A DNA stretch of 64,000 bases. Origin: Halorientalis persicus (GTDB taxonomy: Archaea > Halobacteriota > Halobacteria > Halobacteriales > Haloarculaceae). The notes below the pieces were generated by a model that did not search any database, was not told where the DNA came from, and saw nothing but the letters and a program-made list of their open reading frames with translations. Location: contig NZ_FOCX01000016.1 of assembly GCF_900110215.1 (NCBI RefSeq), forward strand, positions 22,579-86,578, in the 5' to 3' direction. This document shows, one piece after another, positions 54,332 through 63,578 of this stretch. The number at the start of each line of letters is the position of its first letter. The stretch's first letter is position 1. The position numbers were made by a program, and so were the translations under genes.

Positions 54332-54500
54332 GTCTTGCCGTAATATGAGAGCGACGCGTATCACTTTTGCGGGCGGTCCGATGCCCGCCGGTGGTTACGG
54401 CCCCGTCGGTTCCCGTCCCCGCGCCGCCACCCGATTTCGAGTGGAACGGTCGCTCCGCGGCCAGTTTCCGGCGGGTTCGGCCGCTGGGGCAAACCACTTC

Positions 54501-54508
54501 ACTTTTGA
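54501..54508 (+). promoter_or_regulatory. TATA-like box of EF-2 gene
   Basis: ACTTTTGA, 27-34 bases before the ATG at 54535, giving a leaderless or nearly leaderless mRNA. Confidence 0.4.
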
Positions 54509-54534
54509 CCCTGCTTCCGATACGGTTGGGTATA

Positions 54535-56721
54535 ATGGGCCGACGCAAGAAGATCGTACAGGAGTGCGAACGGCTGATGGACGAGCCGGAGAACATCCGG
54601 AACATCGCCATCGCCGCGCACGTCGACCACGGGAAGACGACACTTACGGACAATCTGCTGGCTGGTGCGGGGATGATCTCCGACGAGACGGCCGGCGAAC
54701 AGCTCGCGATGGACACCGAAGAGGACGAGCAGGAACGTGGGATCACCATCGACGCGGCGAACGTCTCGATGACCCACGAGTACGAAGATACCAACCACCT
54801 CATCAACCTCATCGACACGCCCGGCCACGTCGACTTCGGGGGCGACGTGACCCGCGCGATGCGTGCCGTCGACGGCGCGCTCGTGGTTGTGGACGCCGTC
54901 GAGGGTGCCATGCCCCAGACCGAGACGGTCCTGCGGCAGGCACTCCGCGAGGGAGTCAAGCCCGCCCTCTTTATCAACAAGGTCGACCGCCTCATCTCGG
55001 AACTCGAAGAGGGTCCCCAGGAGATGCAGGAGCGACTGACTGCGGTCATCCGCGACGTGAACGACCTCATCCGCGGCATGACCGAGGAGATGGACGACAT
55101 CGACGACTGGACCGTCTCCGTCGAAGACGGGACCGTCGGCTTCGGGTCTGCGCTCTACAAGTGGGGGGTCTCCATGCCGTCGATGCAGCGCACCGGTATG
55201 GACTTCGGCGACATCATCGACCTCGAACGGGCCGACAAACGCCAGGAACTCCACGAGCGGACGCCCCTGGCTGACGTCGTGCTCGACATGGTCTGTGAAC
55301 ACTTCCCCAACCCCATCGACGCCCAGCCGATGCGTATCCCGCGTGTCTGGCGTGGCGACGACGAGTCCGAGCTCGCCGAGACGATGCGTCTCGTCGACGA
55401 GGACGGCGAAGTCGTCCTGATGGTCACCGACATCGGTGTCGACCCCCACGCCGGGGAGATCGCCGCCGGTCGTGTCTTCTCGGGAACCATCGAGAAGGGT
55501 CAGGAGCTGTACGTCTCCGGGACCGCCGGCAAGAACCGGATCCAGAGTGTCGGTATCTACATGGGTGGCGAGCGCGAGGAGGTCGACCGCGTTCCCGCCG
55601 GGAACATCGCCGCCGTCACCGGCCTGAAAGACGCCATCGCCGGTTCGACGGTGTCGAGCGTCGAGATGACCCCGTTCGAGTCCATCGAACACATCTCCGA
55701 GCCGGTGATCACGAAGTCCGTCGAGGCCCAGCGCATGGACGACCTGCCCAAGCTCATCGAGACGCTCCAGCAGGTCTCCAAGGAGGACCCGACGATCCAG
55801 ATCGAGATCAACGAGGACACCGGCGAGCACCTGATCTCCGGGCAGGGTGAACTCCACCTGGAGGTCATCACTCAGCGTATTGAGCGCAATCAGGGTATCC
55901 CCGTGAACACCGGCGAACCGATCGTCGTCTTCCGCGAGGCCCCGCAGGAACCATCGCGCGAAGTCGAGGGCATCTCGCCGAACCGCCACAACCGGTTCTA
56001 CATCTCCATCGAACCGCTCGGCGACGACGTCGTCGAGACGATCAAGATGGGCGAGGCGTCGATGGATATGCCGGAACTCGAACGGCGTGAGGCGCTGATG
56101 GAGGCCGGTCTCGACAAGGACACGGCACAGGAAGTCGAGACCATGCACGGCACCAACATCCTCATCGACGACACGAAGGGGATCCAGCACCTCAACGAGA
56201 CGATGGAACTGGTCGTCGAGGGGCTCGAAGAGGCCCTCGACGACGGGCCGCTGGCCGCCGAGCCGGTCGAAGGCGCACTCATCCGCCTGCACGACGCCCG
56301 ACTCCACGAGGACGCTATCCACCGCGGTCCGGCACAGGTCATCCCCGCCGTTCGGGAGGCCGTCCACAACGCCCTGATCGACGCCGAGATCCGCCTGCTG
56401 GAGCCGATCCAGGAAGTCCGGATCGACGTGCCCAACGACCACATGGGTGCCGCCTCCGGCGAGATCCAGGGTCGTCGTGGCCGCGTCGACGACATGTACC
56501 AGGAAGGCGACCTGATGGTCGTCGAGGGCGTCGCGCCCGTCGAGGAGATGATCGGCTTCTCCTCCGACATCCGCTCCGCCACCGAGGGCCGTGCCTCCTG
56601 GAACACCGAGAACGCCGGCTTCCAGGTCATGGCCGACAACCTCCAGCCCGACCAGATCACGGAGATCCGCGAGCGGAAGGGCATGAAGACCGAGCTGCCC
56701 GAAGCGATCGACTACTTCTAA
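54535..56721 (+). CDS. fusA: Translation elongation factor EF-2
   Basis: 728 residues. GTPase motifs: AHVDHGKTT near 30, DTPGHVDF near 95, NKVD near 150. The diphthamide loop in domain IV is [15 protein letters not shown] near residue 595, so the histidine to be modified is present. It drives ribosomal translocation. The start at 54535 ([20 protein letters not shown]) is the family start; upstream codons are not conserved. It is separated from rps7 by the envelope cluster. Confidence 0.97.
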   Translation: MGRRKKIVQECERLMDEPENIRNIAIAAHVDHGKTTLTDNLLAGAGMISDETAGEQLAMDTEEDEQERGITIDAANVSMTHEYEDTNHLINLIDTPGHVDFGGDVTRAMRAVDGALVVVDAVEGAMPQTETVLRQALREGVKPALFINKVDRLISELEEGPQEMQERLTAVIRDVNDLIRGMTEEMDDIDDWTVSVEDGTVGFGSALYKWGVSMPSMQRTGMDFGDIIDLERADKRQELHERTPLADVVLDMVCEHFPNPIDAQPMRIPRVWRGDDESELAETMRLVDEDGEVVLMVTDIGVDPHAGEIAAGRVFSGTIEKGQELYVSGTAGKNRIQSVGIYMGGEREEVDRVPAGNIAAVTGLKDAIAGSTVSSVEMTPFESIEHISEPVITKSVEAQRMDDLPKLIETLQQVSKEDPTIQIEINEDTGEHLISGQGELHLEVITQRIERNQGIPVNTGEPIVVFREAPQEPSREVEGISPNRHNRFYISIEPLGDDVVETIKMGEASMDMPELERREALMEAGLDKDTAQEVETMHGTNILIDDTKGIQHLNETMELVVEGLEEALDDGPLAAEPVEGALIRLHDARLHEDAIHRGPAQVIPAVREAVHNALIDAEIRLLEPIQEVRIDVPNDHMGAASGEIQGRRGRVDDMYQEGDLMVVEGVAPVEEMIGFSSDIRSATEGRASWNTENAGFQVMADNLQPDQITEIRERKGMKTELPEAIDYF

Positions 56722-56725
56722 CCCA

Positions 56726-56815
56726 CTTTTTACGTCGGGGGGTTCGCGGAGCGAACCCCCCATCGCAAAAACTTGGGGAAAAACTGCCGCGAGCGCGGCA
56801 CGGCCGCGCTCGCGG
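56726..56815 (+). terminator. T tract and two triloop hairpins after EF-2
   Basis: CACTTTTTACG begins five bases after the stop. It is followed by GGGGGGTTCGC-GGA-GCGAACCCCCC (56737-56761) and a 13-bp perfect stem CCGCGAGCGCGGC with loop ACG (56787-56815). Confidence 0.65.
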
Positions 56816-56906
56816 GTGCTGCGCTCGCTTCTTTACCGCACTGCACCACTCCGCGACCGCACCGCACTTGACCAACTTTACCCCGTAGCGGTCCCTACGG
56901 CATGGT

Positions 56907-57134
56907 ATGTCGCTGCTCCACCAGGTGCTGGACATCCTCATCGGCGGCCTGATCGCCGGTCTCACGCACTTCATGTTGAATTTCGCCATCGCCGACCCGA
57001 ACCTCCCCGTGACGATCGGCGTCATCCTCGCGAGTATGTACTACTTCTCGCGGAACCCGTGGGGCGCGAGTCGAGAACAGGGGAAACAGTGGAACGAGCG
57101 GATCGACGCGATGTATGAGCGAGTGCTCCCATGA
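56907..57134 (+). CDS. Small membrane protein, 75 aa
   Basis: Starts MSLLHQVLDILIGGLIAGLT. Hydrophobic from about 8 to 48, probably two helices, then an amphipathic, polar end (NPWGASREQGKQWNERIDAM). Family not recognised. A 96-bp copy of its 3' part lies 250 bases downstream. Confidence 0.65.
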   Translation: MSLLHQVLDILIGGLIAGLTHFMLNFAIADPNLPVTIGVILASMYYFSRNPWGASREQGKQWNERIDAMYERVLP

Positions 57135-57210
57135 CCGTCCGCCGAGCGCGGAGCGCGAGGCGGTTCACTGCCGACGAACGCCGACGGCGTGAGTCGGCAG
57201 GTGTTTTATA

Positions 57211-57282
57211 CTAAATTTTGCGAGGCGTGGTGCCCGCAGGCTGCCAACGGCAGCCGAGGACACCCAACGAAGTAAAATTTAG
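57211..57282. repeat. 72-bp imperfect palindrome between gene and pseudogene copy
   Basis: Ends are perfect 9-bp inverted repeats, CTAAATTTT (57211-57219) and AAAATTTAG (57274-57282). The centre pairs GGCTGCC with GGCAGCC around AAC, with flanking GGTG/CACC. The rest pairs partly. Size and termini resemble a small non-autonomous element or a strong terminator. Upstream of it lies a nested hairpin CTGCCGAC/GTCGGCAG around ACGCC-GAC-GGCGT (about 57168-57201). Confidence 0.55.
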
Positions 57283-57287
57283 ATGCC

Positions 57288-57383
57288 TACTACTTCTCGC
57301 GGAATCCGTGGGGTGCGAGTCGCGCGCAGGGGAAACAGTGGAACGAGCGGATCGACGCGATGTACGAGAAAGTGCTGCCGTGA
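57288..57383 (+). pseudogene. Truncated 3' copy of the 75-aa membrane protein gene
   Basis: 96 bases matching 57039-57134 with about ten differences, mostly at third positions or near the end. It encodes YYFSRNPWGASRAQGKQWNE through to the stop but has no start codon, promoter or membrane part. The frame is open, so it is a remnant of a second paralogue or a partial duplication. Confidence 0.75.
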
Positions 57384-57449
57384 GAAACACGGCGTCGATA
57401 GCGTTCCCCAGTGTCGCTTTCCCCGAACGACCTGTCGAGTCGGGCGTGC

Positions 57450-57662
57450 TCATCGAGTAATTATCGGGCTAACCCGGCGCCAGGTGAAAACGAGGGCCGT
57501 CGCAAGTCCCACCGTTATCGCCATCGAGGAAACTCCCATCTCGATCGAGGTGACGAAATTTTCCGTGGTGAGGAACACGGCAGTACTGACGATGAAGAAT
57601 ACTCCTACAGCGAAGATCAGCCATTCTGTCGGGGACTGGGGTGCGGAAACGGTTCCGGACAT
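57450..57662 (-). CDS. Small two-helix membrane protein, 70 aa
   Basis: Starts MSGTVSAPQSPTEWLIFAVG. Two hydrophobic helices (WLIFAVGVFFIVSTAVFL; MAITVGLATALVFTWRRV). Family not recognised. A TATA-like ATTTATCC lies just upstream on the minus strand. Composition is a little less GC-rich than its neighbours. Confidence 0.6.
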   Translation of the reverse strand: MSGTVSAPQSPTEWLIFAVGVFFIVSTAVFLTTENFVTSIEMGVSSMAITVGLATALVFTWRRVSPIITR

Positions 57663-57962
57663 ACCTGTTTCAAAACGGTTGGATAAATAGTACTTTTTGG
57701 GAAGTGGAATGCTCACGGCGTCGATGGTCTGTACGTGGCAGGGATCCGTTCGCGCTCGTTGCCCACATTCGCGAGCGCGCCGTGCTCGCGAACCTTCCAT
57801 CAGCGGTCTCCGGAGACGTTTTTGGGTCAGGCGGAGCGCGAAAAAGGGGGGTCTTATGTCGATCCGTGTGTCAGATGGAGGTATGACCAGTGACGGGACC
57901 GGAGTTCGGTCGTGGCGGTATCTACCAGACGACGGACTTCGCGGGGCGGGGGTGGCCCGCGA
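57663..57962. other. Spacer before the ACT gene
   Basis: 300 bases. Contains hairpin GCGAGC/GCTCGC near 57772-57790 and a rightward 36-codon open frame starting ATGTCGATCCGTG at 57856, whose TGA overlaps the ACT gene's ATG (ATGA). It may be a translation-coupled leader peptide or chance. No other gene is supported. Confidence 0.35.
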
Positions 57963-58499
57963 ATGAACGACGCACACGGCGACGAGGTCCACGCCTACAC
58001 GATCCGGCTGGAACTCGTCGACGAACCGGGCGAACTACTGCGGGCGCTCGGTCCGATCGCCAACAACGGGGGGAACCTGCTCTCGATCTTCCACGAACGG
58101 GGGAACCTGACACCGCGGGGGCACATCCCGGTCGAGGTGGACTTGGAGGCGACGCCCGAGCGGTTCGACGATATCGTCGAGGCGTTGCGCGACGCGGGGG
58201 TCAACGTCATCCAGGCCGGTGCCGAACAGTACAGCGAGGAACTCACGGTGATAATCGTCGGTCAGCTCGTCCAGACAGACCTGTCCGATACGCTGTCGGC
58301 GATCCAGGACGGGACCGACGCCTCGGTGACCGACGTGTCGCTCTCTGCGCCCGAGGGAACGGAGAACGGCGCGAGCGCCCGGCTCCGGCTGGCGACACAG
58401 AGCGGCGAGACCGACAGCGTTCTCTCGGCGGTCCGGTCGGTGGCGGCGGAGAAAGACCTCCGTGTCATCGAGCCGCTCACGGGAGGTGATGCGGCGTGA
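57963..58499 (+). CDS. ACT-domain regulatory protein
   Basis: 178 residues. The first ACT domain is clear (YTIRLELVDEPGELLRALGP, then GGNLLSIFHERG); the second half repeats a weaker ACT-like fold (VTDVSLSAPEGTENGASARL). ACT domains sense amino acids. The stop overlaps the GTG start of homoserine dehydrogenase (GTGA), so it is probably a separate regulatory subunit for that enzyme, binding threonine or another end product. Confidence 0.9.
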   Translation: MNDAHGDEVHAYTIRLELVDEPGELLRALGPIANNGGNLLSIFHERGNLTPRGHIPVEVDLEATPERFDDIVEALRDAGVNVIQAGAEQYSEELTVIIVGQLVQTDLSDTLSAIQDGTDASVTDVSLSAPEGTENGASARLRLATQSGETDSVLSAVRSVAAEKDLRVIEPLTGGDAA

Positions 58500-59449
58500 G
58501 ACTCGCTATCGTCGGTTCCGGGGCCGTCGGTCGCTCGGTCGCGGAACTCGCCGGCGGGTACGGCCACACTGTCACCGCGCTGGCGGACTCTGGCAGTGCG
58601 GCCGTCGATACCGACGGGATCGACGTGGCCGCCGCGCTGGAGCGCAAACGCGAGGACGGACAGGTCGGGACCGCCGACCCCGAGGACGCACTCGACGGCG
58701 AGTACGACGTGCTCGTGGAGGCGACGCCGACGACGCTGGGGGACGCCCAGCCCGGCTTCGGCCACGTCCGGACCGCACTGGAACGGGATCGCCACGCCGT
58801 GCTGGGCAACAAGGGGCCGGTCGCGGAGCGGTACGACGAGCTTCGCGACCTCGAAGCCGAGAGTGCGGGGGCGATCCGGTTCGAGGCGGCCGTCGGTGGT
58901 GCCATCCCCGTGCTCTCGACGGTCGAGGACTTCGGACCGGACAACATCGTCGCCGCGCGCGGCGTCCTCAACGGGACGGCCAACTTCGTGCTCACCCGGA
59001 TGGCCGCCGAGGGGCTGGACTACGAACACGTCCTCGCGGAGGCCCAGGACATGGGCGTCGCGGAGGCCGACCCCTCCTTCGACGTGGAGGGCACCGACGC
59101 GGCGCTGAAGTGCGTGATCCTCGCCAACGTCCTCGCACAGGGCGAGCGGACCTACCGACTGGAGGACGCCGAGGTCGAAGGGATCACGGACGTGCCCGGG
59201 AGCGCGCTGGAGCTGGCTCACGAGGACGGGCGGACAGTGCGTCTCATCGGCGAGGTCAGCAGTGATGGCGTGCGCGTGGGCCCGCGCCTCGTCTCCGAAC
59301 ACGGCGACCTCGCGGTCGGCGGGACGACCAACATCGTCCAGTTGGAAACCGACCACGCCGGCCGGCTCAACCTCAGCGGGCGGGGCGCGGGCGGGCCCGA
59401 GACTGCGACCGCCGTCCTCTCGGACGTGGGACGACTGCCGGAACTGTGA
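58496..59449 (+). CDS. hom: Homoserine dehydrogenase
   Basis: 317 residues. NADP site MRLAIVGSGAVGRSVAELA (translated from GTG), the catalytic region GNKGPVAERYDEL with the conserved Lys, and RFEAAVGGAIPVLSTVEDF plus GVLNGTANFVLTRM for the substrate site. It reduces aspartate semialdehyde to homoserine for threonine and methionine synthesis. It lacks the usual C-terminal ACT domain; that function is supplied by the upstream gene. Confidence 0.94.
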   Translation: MRLAIVGSGAVGRSVAELAGGYGHTVTALADSGSAAVDTDGIDVAAALERKREDGQVGTADPEDALDGEYDVLVEATPTTLGDAQPGFGHVRTALERDRHAVLGNKGPVAERYDELRDLEAESAGAIRFEAAVGGAIPVLSTVEDFGPDNIVAARGVLNGTANFVLTRMAAEGLDYEHVLAEAQDMGVAEADPSFDVEGTDAALKCVILANVLAQGERTYRLEDAEVEGITDVPGSALELAHEDGRTVRLIGEVSSDGVRVGPRLVSEHGDLAVGGTTNIVQLETDHAGRLNLSGRGAGGPETATAVLSDVGRLPEL

Positions 59450-59554
59450 GCGGTCGCCGACCCGTTCTCACGCACCCGATTTCCGCCCTCGTCGTGTGAC
59501 ACTCTCCCAAATCGCACGACGGCGGCGGGACGGCGAACGACATCTATCGAAATC

Positions 59555-59562
59555 GTTTTAAC
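59555..59562 (+). promoter_or_regulatory. TATA box of EF-1A gene
   Basis: GTTTTAAC about 51-58 bases before the ATG at 59613. A start near 59585 and a leader of about 28 bases are expected. Confidence 0.5.
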
Positions 59563-59612
59563 TGCCACCACCAAAAGACTCCGATATAGCGCCTCTGCGC
59601 GTGAGATAATCA

Positions 59613-60878
59613 ATGAGCGAAGAACGCCACCAGAACTTGGCCATCATCGGCCACGTGGACCACGGAAAGAGTACGCTGGTCGGACGCCTCCTCTACGAGA
59701 CGGGGAGCGTACCCGAGCACGTCATCGAACAGCACAAGGAAGAAGCAGAAGAGAAGGGCAAGGGCGGCTTCGAGTTCGCCTACGTCATGGACAACCTCGC
59801 CGAGGAGCGTGAGCGCGGGGTCACCATCGACATCGCCCACCAGGAGTTCAGCACGGACGAGTACGAGTTCACCATCGTCGACTGTCCGGGTCACCGTGAC
59901 TTCGTGAAAAACATGATCACGGGCGCGAGCCAGGCCGACAACGCCGTGCTCGTCTGTGCGGCGGACGACGGCGTCCAGCCCCAGACACGCGAGCACGTCT
60001 TCCTGGCCCGTACCCTGGGTATCGACGAGCTCATCATCGGCATCAACAAGATGGACCTCGTCGACTACGAGGAAGGTCGCTACCGGGAAGCCGTCGACGA
60101 GGTCACGGAACTGCTCAAGCAGGTCCAGTTCAACCCCGACGACGCCAAGTTCATCCCGATCTCGGCGTTCGAGGGCGACAACGTCGCCGACGACTCCGAC
60201 AACACGCCGTGGTACGACGGCCCGAACCTGCTCGAGGCACTCAACGATCTGCCCGCGCCCTCGCCGCCGACGGACGCCGACCTCCGGCTTCCGATCCAGG
60301 ACGTCTACACGATCTCCGGGATCGGTACCGTGCCGGTCGGCCGCGTCGAGACGGGGATGCTCAACACGGGCGACAACGTCAGCTTCCAGCCCTCCGACGT
60401 GAGCGGCGAAGTCAAGACCATCGAGATGCACCACGAAGAGGTGCCCGAGGCCGGCCCCGGTGACAACGTCGGGTTCAACGTCCGCGGTATCGGCAAGGAC
60501 GACATCCGCCGTGGTGACGTCTGTGGCCCCGCCGACGACCCGCCGTCGGTCGCCGAGACCTTCCAGGCACAGATCGTCGTGATGCAGCACCCGAGCGTCA
60601 TCACCGCCGGCTACACCCCGGTCTTCCACGCCCACACGGCACAGGTCGCCTGTACCATCGAGTCCATCGACAAGAAGATCGACCCCTCGACCGGCGAGAC
60701 GGCCGAGGAAGAGCCGGACTTCATCCAGTCGGGCGACGCGGCGGTCGTCACCGTCCGTCCCCAGAAGCCGCTCAGCATCGAGCCGTCCTCCGAAATCGAG
60801 GAACTCGGCTCCTTCGCCATCCGTGACATGGGTCAGACCATCGCGGCTGGTAAGGTCCTGAGCGTCCAGGAGCCCTAA
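59613..60878 (+). CDS. tuf: Translation elongation factor EF-1 alpha
   Basis: 421 residues. GTPase motifs: [14 protein letters not shown] near 12, [20 protein letters not shown] near 88, NKMDLVDY near 147. Domains II and III follow with [20 protein letters not shown]. It delivers aminoacyl-tRNA to the ribosome. rps10 starts three bases after its stop, the conserved archaeal order. Confidence 0.97.
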   Translation: MSEERHQNLAIIGHVDHGKSTLVGRLLYETGSVPEHVIEQHKEEAEEKGKGGFEFAYVMDNLAEERERGVTIDIAHQEFSTDEYEFTIVDCPGHRDFVKNMITGASQADNAVLVCAADDGVQPQTREHVFLARTLGIDELIIGINKMDLVDYEEGRYREAVDEVTELLKQVQFNPDDAKFIPISAFEGDNVADDSDNTPWYDGPNLLEALNDLPAPSPPTDADLRLPIQDVYTISGIGTVPVGRVETGMLNTGDNVSFQPSDVSGEVKTIEMHHEEVPEAGPGDNVGFNVRGIGKDDIRRGDVCGPADDPPSVAETFQAQIVVMQHPSVITAGYTPVFHAHTAQVACTIESIDKKIDPSTGETAEEEPDFIQSGDAAVVTVRPQKPLSIEPSSEIEELGSFAIRDMGQTIAAGKVLSVQEP

Positions 60879-60881
60879 CGC

Positions 60882-61190
60882 ATGCAGCAGGCTCGCGTCA
60901 GGCTCGCAGGCACGAGTCCCGAGGATCTGGACGACATCTGCGACGACGTCCGTGAGATCGCCTCGAAGACGGGCGTCAAGCTCAGCGGCCCGGTGCCGCT
61001 CCCGACCAAGACGCTGGAAGTTCCCGCCCGGAAGTCCCCCGACGGTGAGGGGACCGCCACGTGGGAGCACTGGGAGATGCGCGTCCACAAGCGACTGATC
61101 GACATCGACGCCGACGAACGCGCGTTGCGGCAGCTGATGCGGATTCAGGTGCCCAACGACGTCTCCATCGAGATCGTCCTCGAGGACTAA
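60882..61190 (+). CDS. rps10: 30S ribosomal protein S10
   Basis: 102 residues, archaeal uS10. Visible are [60 protein letters not shown] and the end [13 protein letters not shown]. It is co-transcribed with tuf. Confidence 0.97.
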   Translation: MQQARVRLAGTSPEDLDDICDDVREIASKTGVKLSGPVPLPTKTLEVPARKSPDGEGTATWEHWEMRVHKRLIDIDADERALRQLMRIQVPNDVSIEIVLED

Positions 61191-61309
61191 CGAACCGGAT
61201 CGCCCGCGTTCGTTCCGGTGGATCGACCACCGTCTCACGCGCGAGGCTCTCGCGCTTTCGAGGACCGGAACGGAAGCTATAACGGCGTCGATACGCAACC
61301 CACGAGTGC

Positions 61310-61381
61310 GGGCTCGTAGATCAGCGGTAGATCGCTTCCTTCGCAAGGAAGAGGCCCTGGGTTCAAATCCCAGCGAGTCCA
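61310..61381 (+). tRNA. tRNA-Ala (CGC)
   Basis: A complete 72-base cloverleaf. The acceptor stem GGGCTCG pairs with CGAGTCC and includes the G3:U70 pair that marks alanine tRNAs. The anticodon arm CTTCC-TTCGCAA-GGAAG gives anticodon CGC. T arm GGGTTCAAATCCC, discriminator A, no intron. Base composition changes sharply right after it. Confidence 0.96.
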
Positions 61382-61891
61382 TTCGGCTTACGCCGACACC
61401 GCAATTACCACACGGCGCTTGATTTTGCGCCTTTGCTTAAGTACCACAGTGCCAGTAACGGCAAACCTGCGGTAACTTCTGCCGGGTACAATTGCACCCG
61501 TCGTGGTAGCGGCACCGTCACCGTCTGTTGGTGGCTACAATTATCGAGGGGAACTTGCGATTTAGGTGTTTGGGTGGAATGCCTCTGATTTCTCCATGCG
61601 GTAAACGTCGGGAAGGGCGAGAATGGGGAGAGAGCCGGTTAGAACATCAAACTCTCCCCAGTGCGCGTGCAAACGTTAGTCCGTGAGAAAATTTCTCACC
61701 AAAACCGCCACGCGTAGGGTCTGTCAAAAATAAAACAAAATTGATAAATGATTGGACCTTCTCTACTCGTATGAGTAAGTTTTCCAGCTGGCGCATTCCG
61801 GTGAGCGGCGCAAAGAAATCGTTCTCGTCCGCAATCTGATCTTGGTAGTTAGATCTACCTGTGCCATCCTGGGAAACTGAATAGAATATCT
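61382..61891. other. 510-base AT-rich spacer
   Basis: No credible gene. Holds the perfect palindrome GTGAGAAA-A-TTTCTCAC (61683-61699), GGGT/ACCC around ACAATTGC (about 61486-61501), two GGTAAC-type words, and GGTAG-TTAGAT-CTACC (about 61842-61858) shortly before the next gene. These could be operators or element-end signals. Confidence 0.45.
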
Positions 61892-62479
61892 ATGAGTGTT
61901 ACAACCACCCAGAGCGACGGCTATGCCCCGGAATCACAGCGGTTTGTCGATTGGTCTAATTTTAAAGAAAACCGCTGGAAGTACGTAGGGGAGACTCAGC
62001 CCGTCCCGGAGCCCAACATCTGGACACCGGATCATAGCAACGCAACGGTCATCCGTTATGATAAGGACTGCCAGCAGGATCCCAAAAAACGAAAGAAGTT
62101 CAAACGACTTTCAGAGTATAATTCTGGACTTAGAAACGGTAAGTGGACTAACCAAGACTACAACACCTACCTCCTGAATGAACATCTGATTTGGTCACTT
62201 ATTACTCAATTAGATCTAAACCCCCGTTACCAACAGAAAGCGGCCGGACTATTCCATAGTTTCAATCTACAAAAATTTGGTGTCTCTGCTAACATCGTTG
62301 CTTACTGCACCTGTGCTGTAGTAGTCCATCAAGCAGATAATGAGAGGAACTGCCACCCATGGTCAAAGAATAGAGATTCTGAGTTTGAGAAAATCGCCTC
62401 GTGTGAAGGATACCAGGAGAAAGAGCTAATCAGTATATACAATAAGATTAGCCAAACACCTGAGAAGTACCAGGGATAA
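61892..62479 (+). CDS. Orphan protein of the AT-rich region, 195 aa
   Basis: Starts MSVTTTQSDGYAPESQRFVD. Rich in Asn, Lys and Tyr, unlike the acidic chromosome-encoded proteins. The C-terminal half (LNPRYQQKAAGLFHSFNLQK; SANIVAYCTCAVVVHQADNE; FEKIASCEGYQEKELISIYN) has the helix pattern of a cyclin/TFB-like fold, but this is only a visual resemblance. No known family is recognised. A role in replication or transcription control of the element is a guess. Confidence 0.65.
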   Translation: MSVTTTQSDGYAPESQRFVDWSNFKENRWKYVGETQPVPEPNIWTPDHSNATVIRYDKDCQQDPKKRKKFKRLSEYNSGLRNGKWTNQDYNTYLLNEHLIWSLITQLDLNPRYQQKAAGLFHSFNLQKFGVSANIVAYCTCAVVVHQADNERNCHPWSKNRDSEFEKIASCEGYQEKELISIYNKISQTPEKYQG

Positions 62480-62777
62480 ACCCCCTCCCCCCGTATATAT
62501 ACCCCATATCATTCGACTATAGTGAGGGAACAGGGAGTGAACACTCACGTTCCCAGTAACGATTAACAAGGCGGTTACCGGCGGGAAGGACCCCGCAGAC
62601 GGATACCTTGCTGTTACCGAGGGCGGTTAACCGAAGCGGGTAAGATGCGGCCGGCTCCTTCCTGACGTTTACAGCACGCTTTTGACGTACGGATTACAGC
62701 CGATTTGCCACGGCTTTCTTGATCCGCCTGTAAGAGGACTCCAAGCTTCTGTATTTAATCTACGTCGCCACTTGCGT
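62480..62777. repeat. Spacer with hairpins and GCGGTTA repeats
   Basis: 298 bases between convergent genes. A hairpin at 62526-62554 pairs GGGAAC with GTTCCC and inside it GAGTG with CACTC. GCGGGAAGGACCCCGC is at 62581-62596. Repeats of the type GCGGTTACCG (62571-62580), GCTGTTACCG and GCGGTTAACCG (62623-62633, palindromic) follow. It could be a bidirectional terminator or an iteron-like origin. Confidence 0.45.
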
Positions 62778-63578
62778 TCAAATCCGGTCCAATAGTTCTG
62801 ATTTCTTTTCGTTGAATTCGCTTTCTGAGAGAGTACCGTCCTCTCGTAATACCTTCAATCTCTCCAGTTTATCAAGAGGATCGTCGTTTGTTTCGTTGCT
62901 GTCTGAATTGCCGCCCTGGTTTACTTCGTTGCGCCGCTGGCGAATATATTTCAATGCGTCACGGCATTCCTCTTCTTCAGTCAGAGTACCTGAAATGTGG
63001 TATGTCCGACCATGAGTCTGTAGTGTAAGGCGCTTGTTGGTCCCCATTACGTCGAGATCCATTCCTGTGATAGAGTCATATGGAATGTTTCGTTCGTCGT
63101 TTCCTGTAAATTGCTGGACAACCACGAATACTCGATTGTCCGTTATTACTGTGAAGCACCGGTTGTCAAAAAATGACATTTTCCGGCTTCGATCATTCCC
63201 TAACAGTGACGAGCTGTCGCCACCTCCTTCAACATCTATTGTCTGCCCTTCGATGATATGATGCGGCTGTTCATCATCATCTAAGTGGTCCAGCAGGTAA
63301 TTTCCATCTTGTCGGTTAATCTCCTTCCGCAAGAGGTCATCCGTAACAGACTGTCCGTTTGCGTCAGCTACCAATTCTTCCGTGATTTCTTTCCCGTATT
63401 CTTGATCACCGGCTTTGCTCGGGGTAAACCGGTTTACTTCGGTGAATTCTGTTTCGTAGCCACACGACTGACAAACGACTGTAGAATCAATCATTCCGCC
63501 ATTGAGGTTGTCGTCTCCGCATTCCGGGCAATCATCGAGGTGAAAATCTGCATTCTTGATTTTATCAAAGATTCCCAT
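62778..63578 (-). CDS. Zinc-ribbon, PH-like and SHOCT domain protein
   Basis: 266 residues. An N-terminal zinc ribbon (CPECGDDN near 17, CQSCGYE near 36), a middle domain (MSFFDNRCFTVITDNRVFVV; IPYDSITGMDLDVMG; LTLQTHGRTYHISG) resembling bacterial PH-like folds, and a C-terminal SHOCT module (KLERLKVLREDGTLSESEFN). Such proteins are frequent on plasmids and proviruses and have no known function. TATA-like TTAAGTAT lies upstream on the minus strand near 63605. Confidence 0.78.
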   Translation of the reverse strand: MGIFDKIKNADFHLDDCPECGDDNLNGGMIDSTVVCQSCGYETEFTEVNRFTPSKAGDQEYGKEITEELVADANGQSVTDDLLRKEINRQDGNYLLDHLDDDEQPHHIIEGQTIDVEGGGDSSSLLGNDRSRKMSFFDNRCFTVITDNRVFVVVQQFTGNDERNIPYDSITGMDLDVMGTNKRLTLQTHGRTYHISGTLTEEEECRDALKYIRQRRNEVNQGGNSDSNETNDDPLDKLERLKVLREDGTLSESEFNEKKSELLDRI

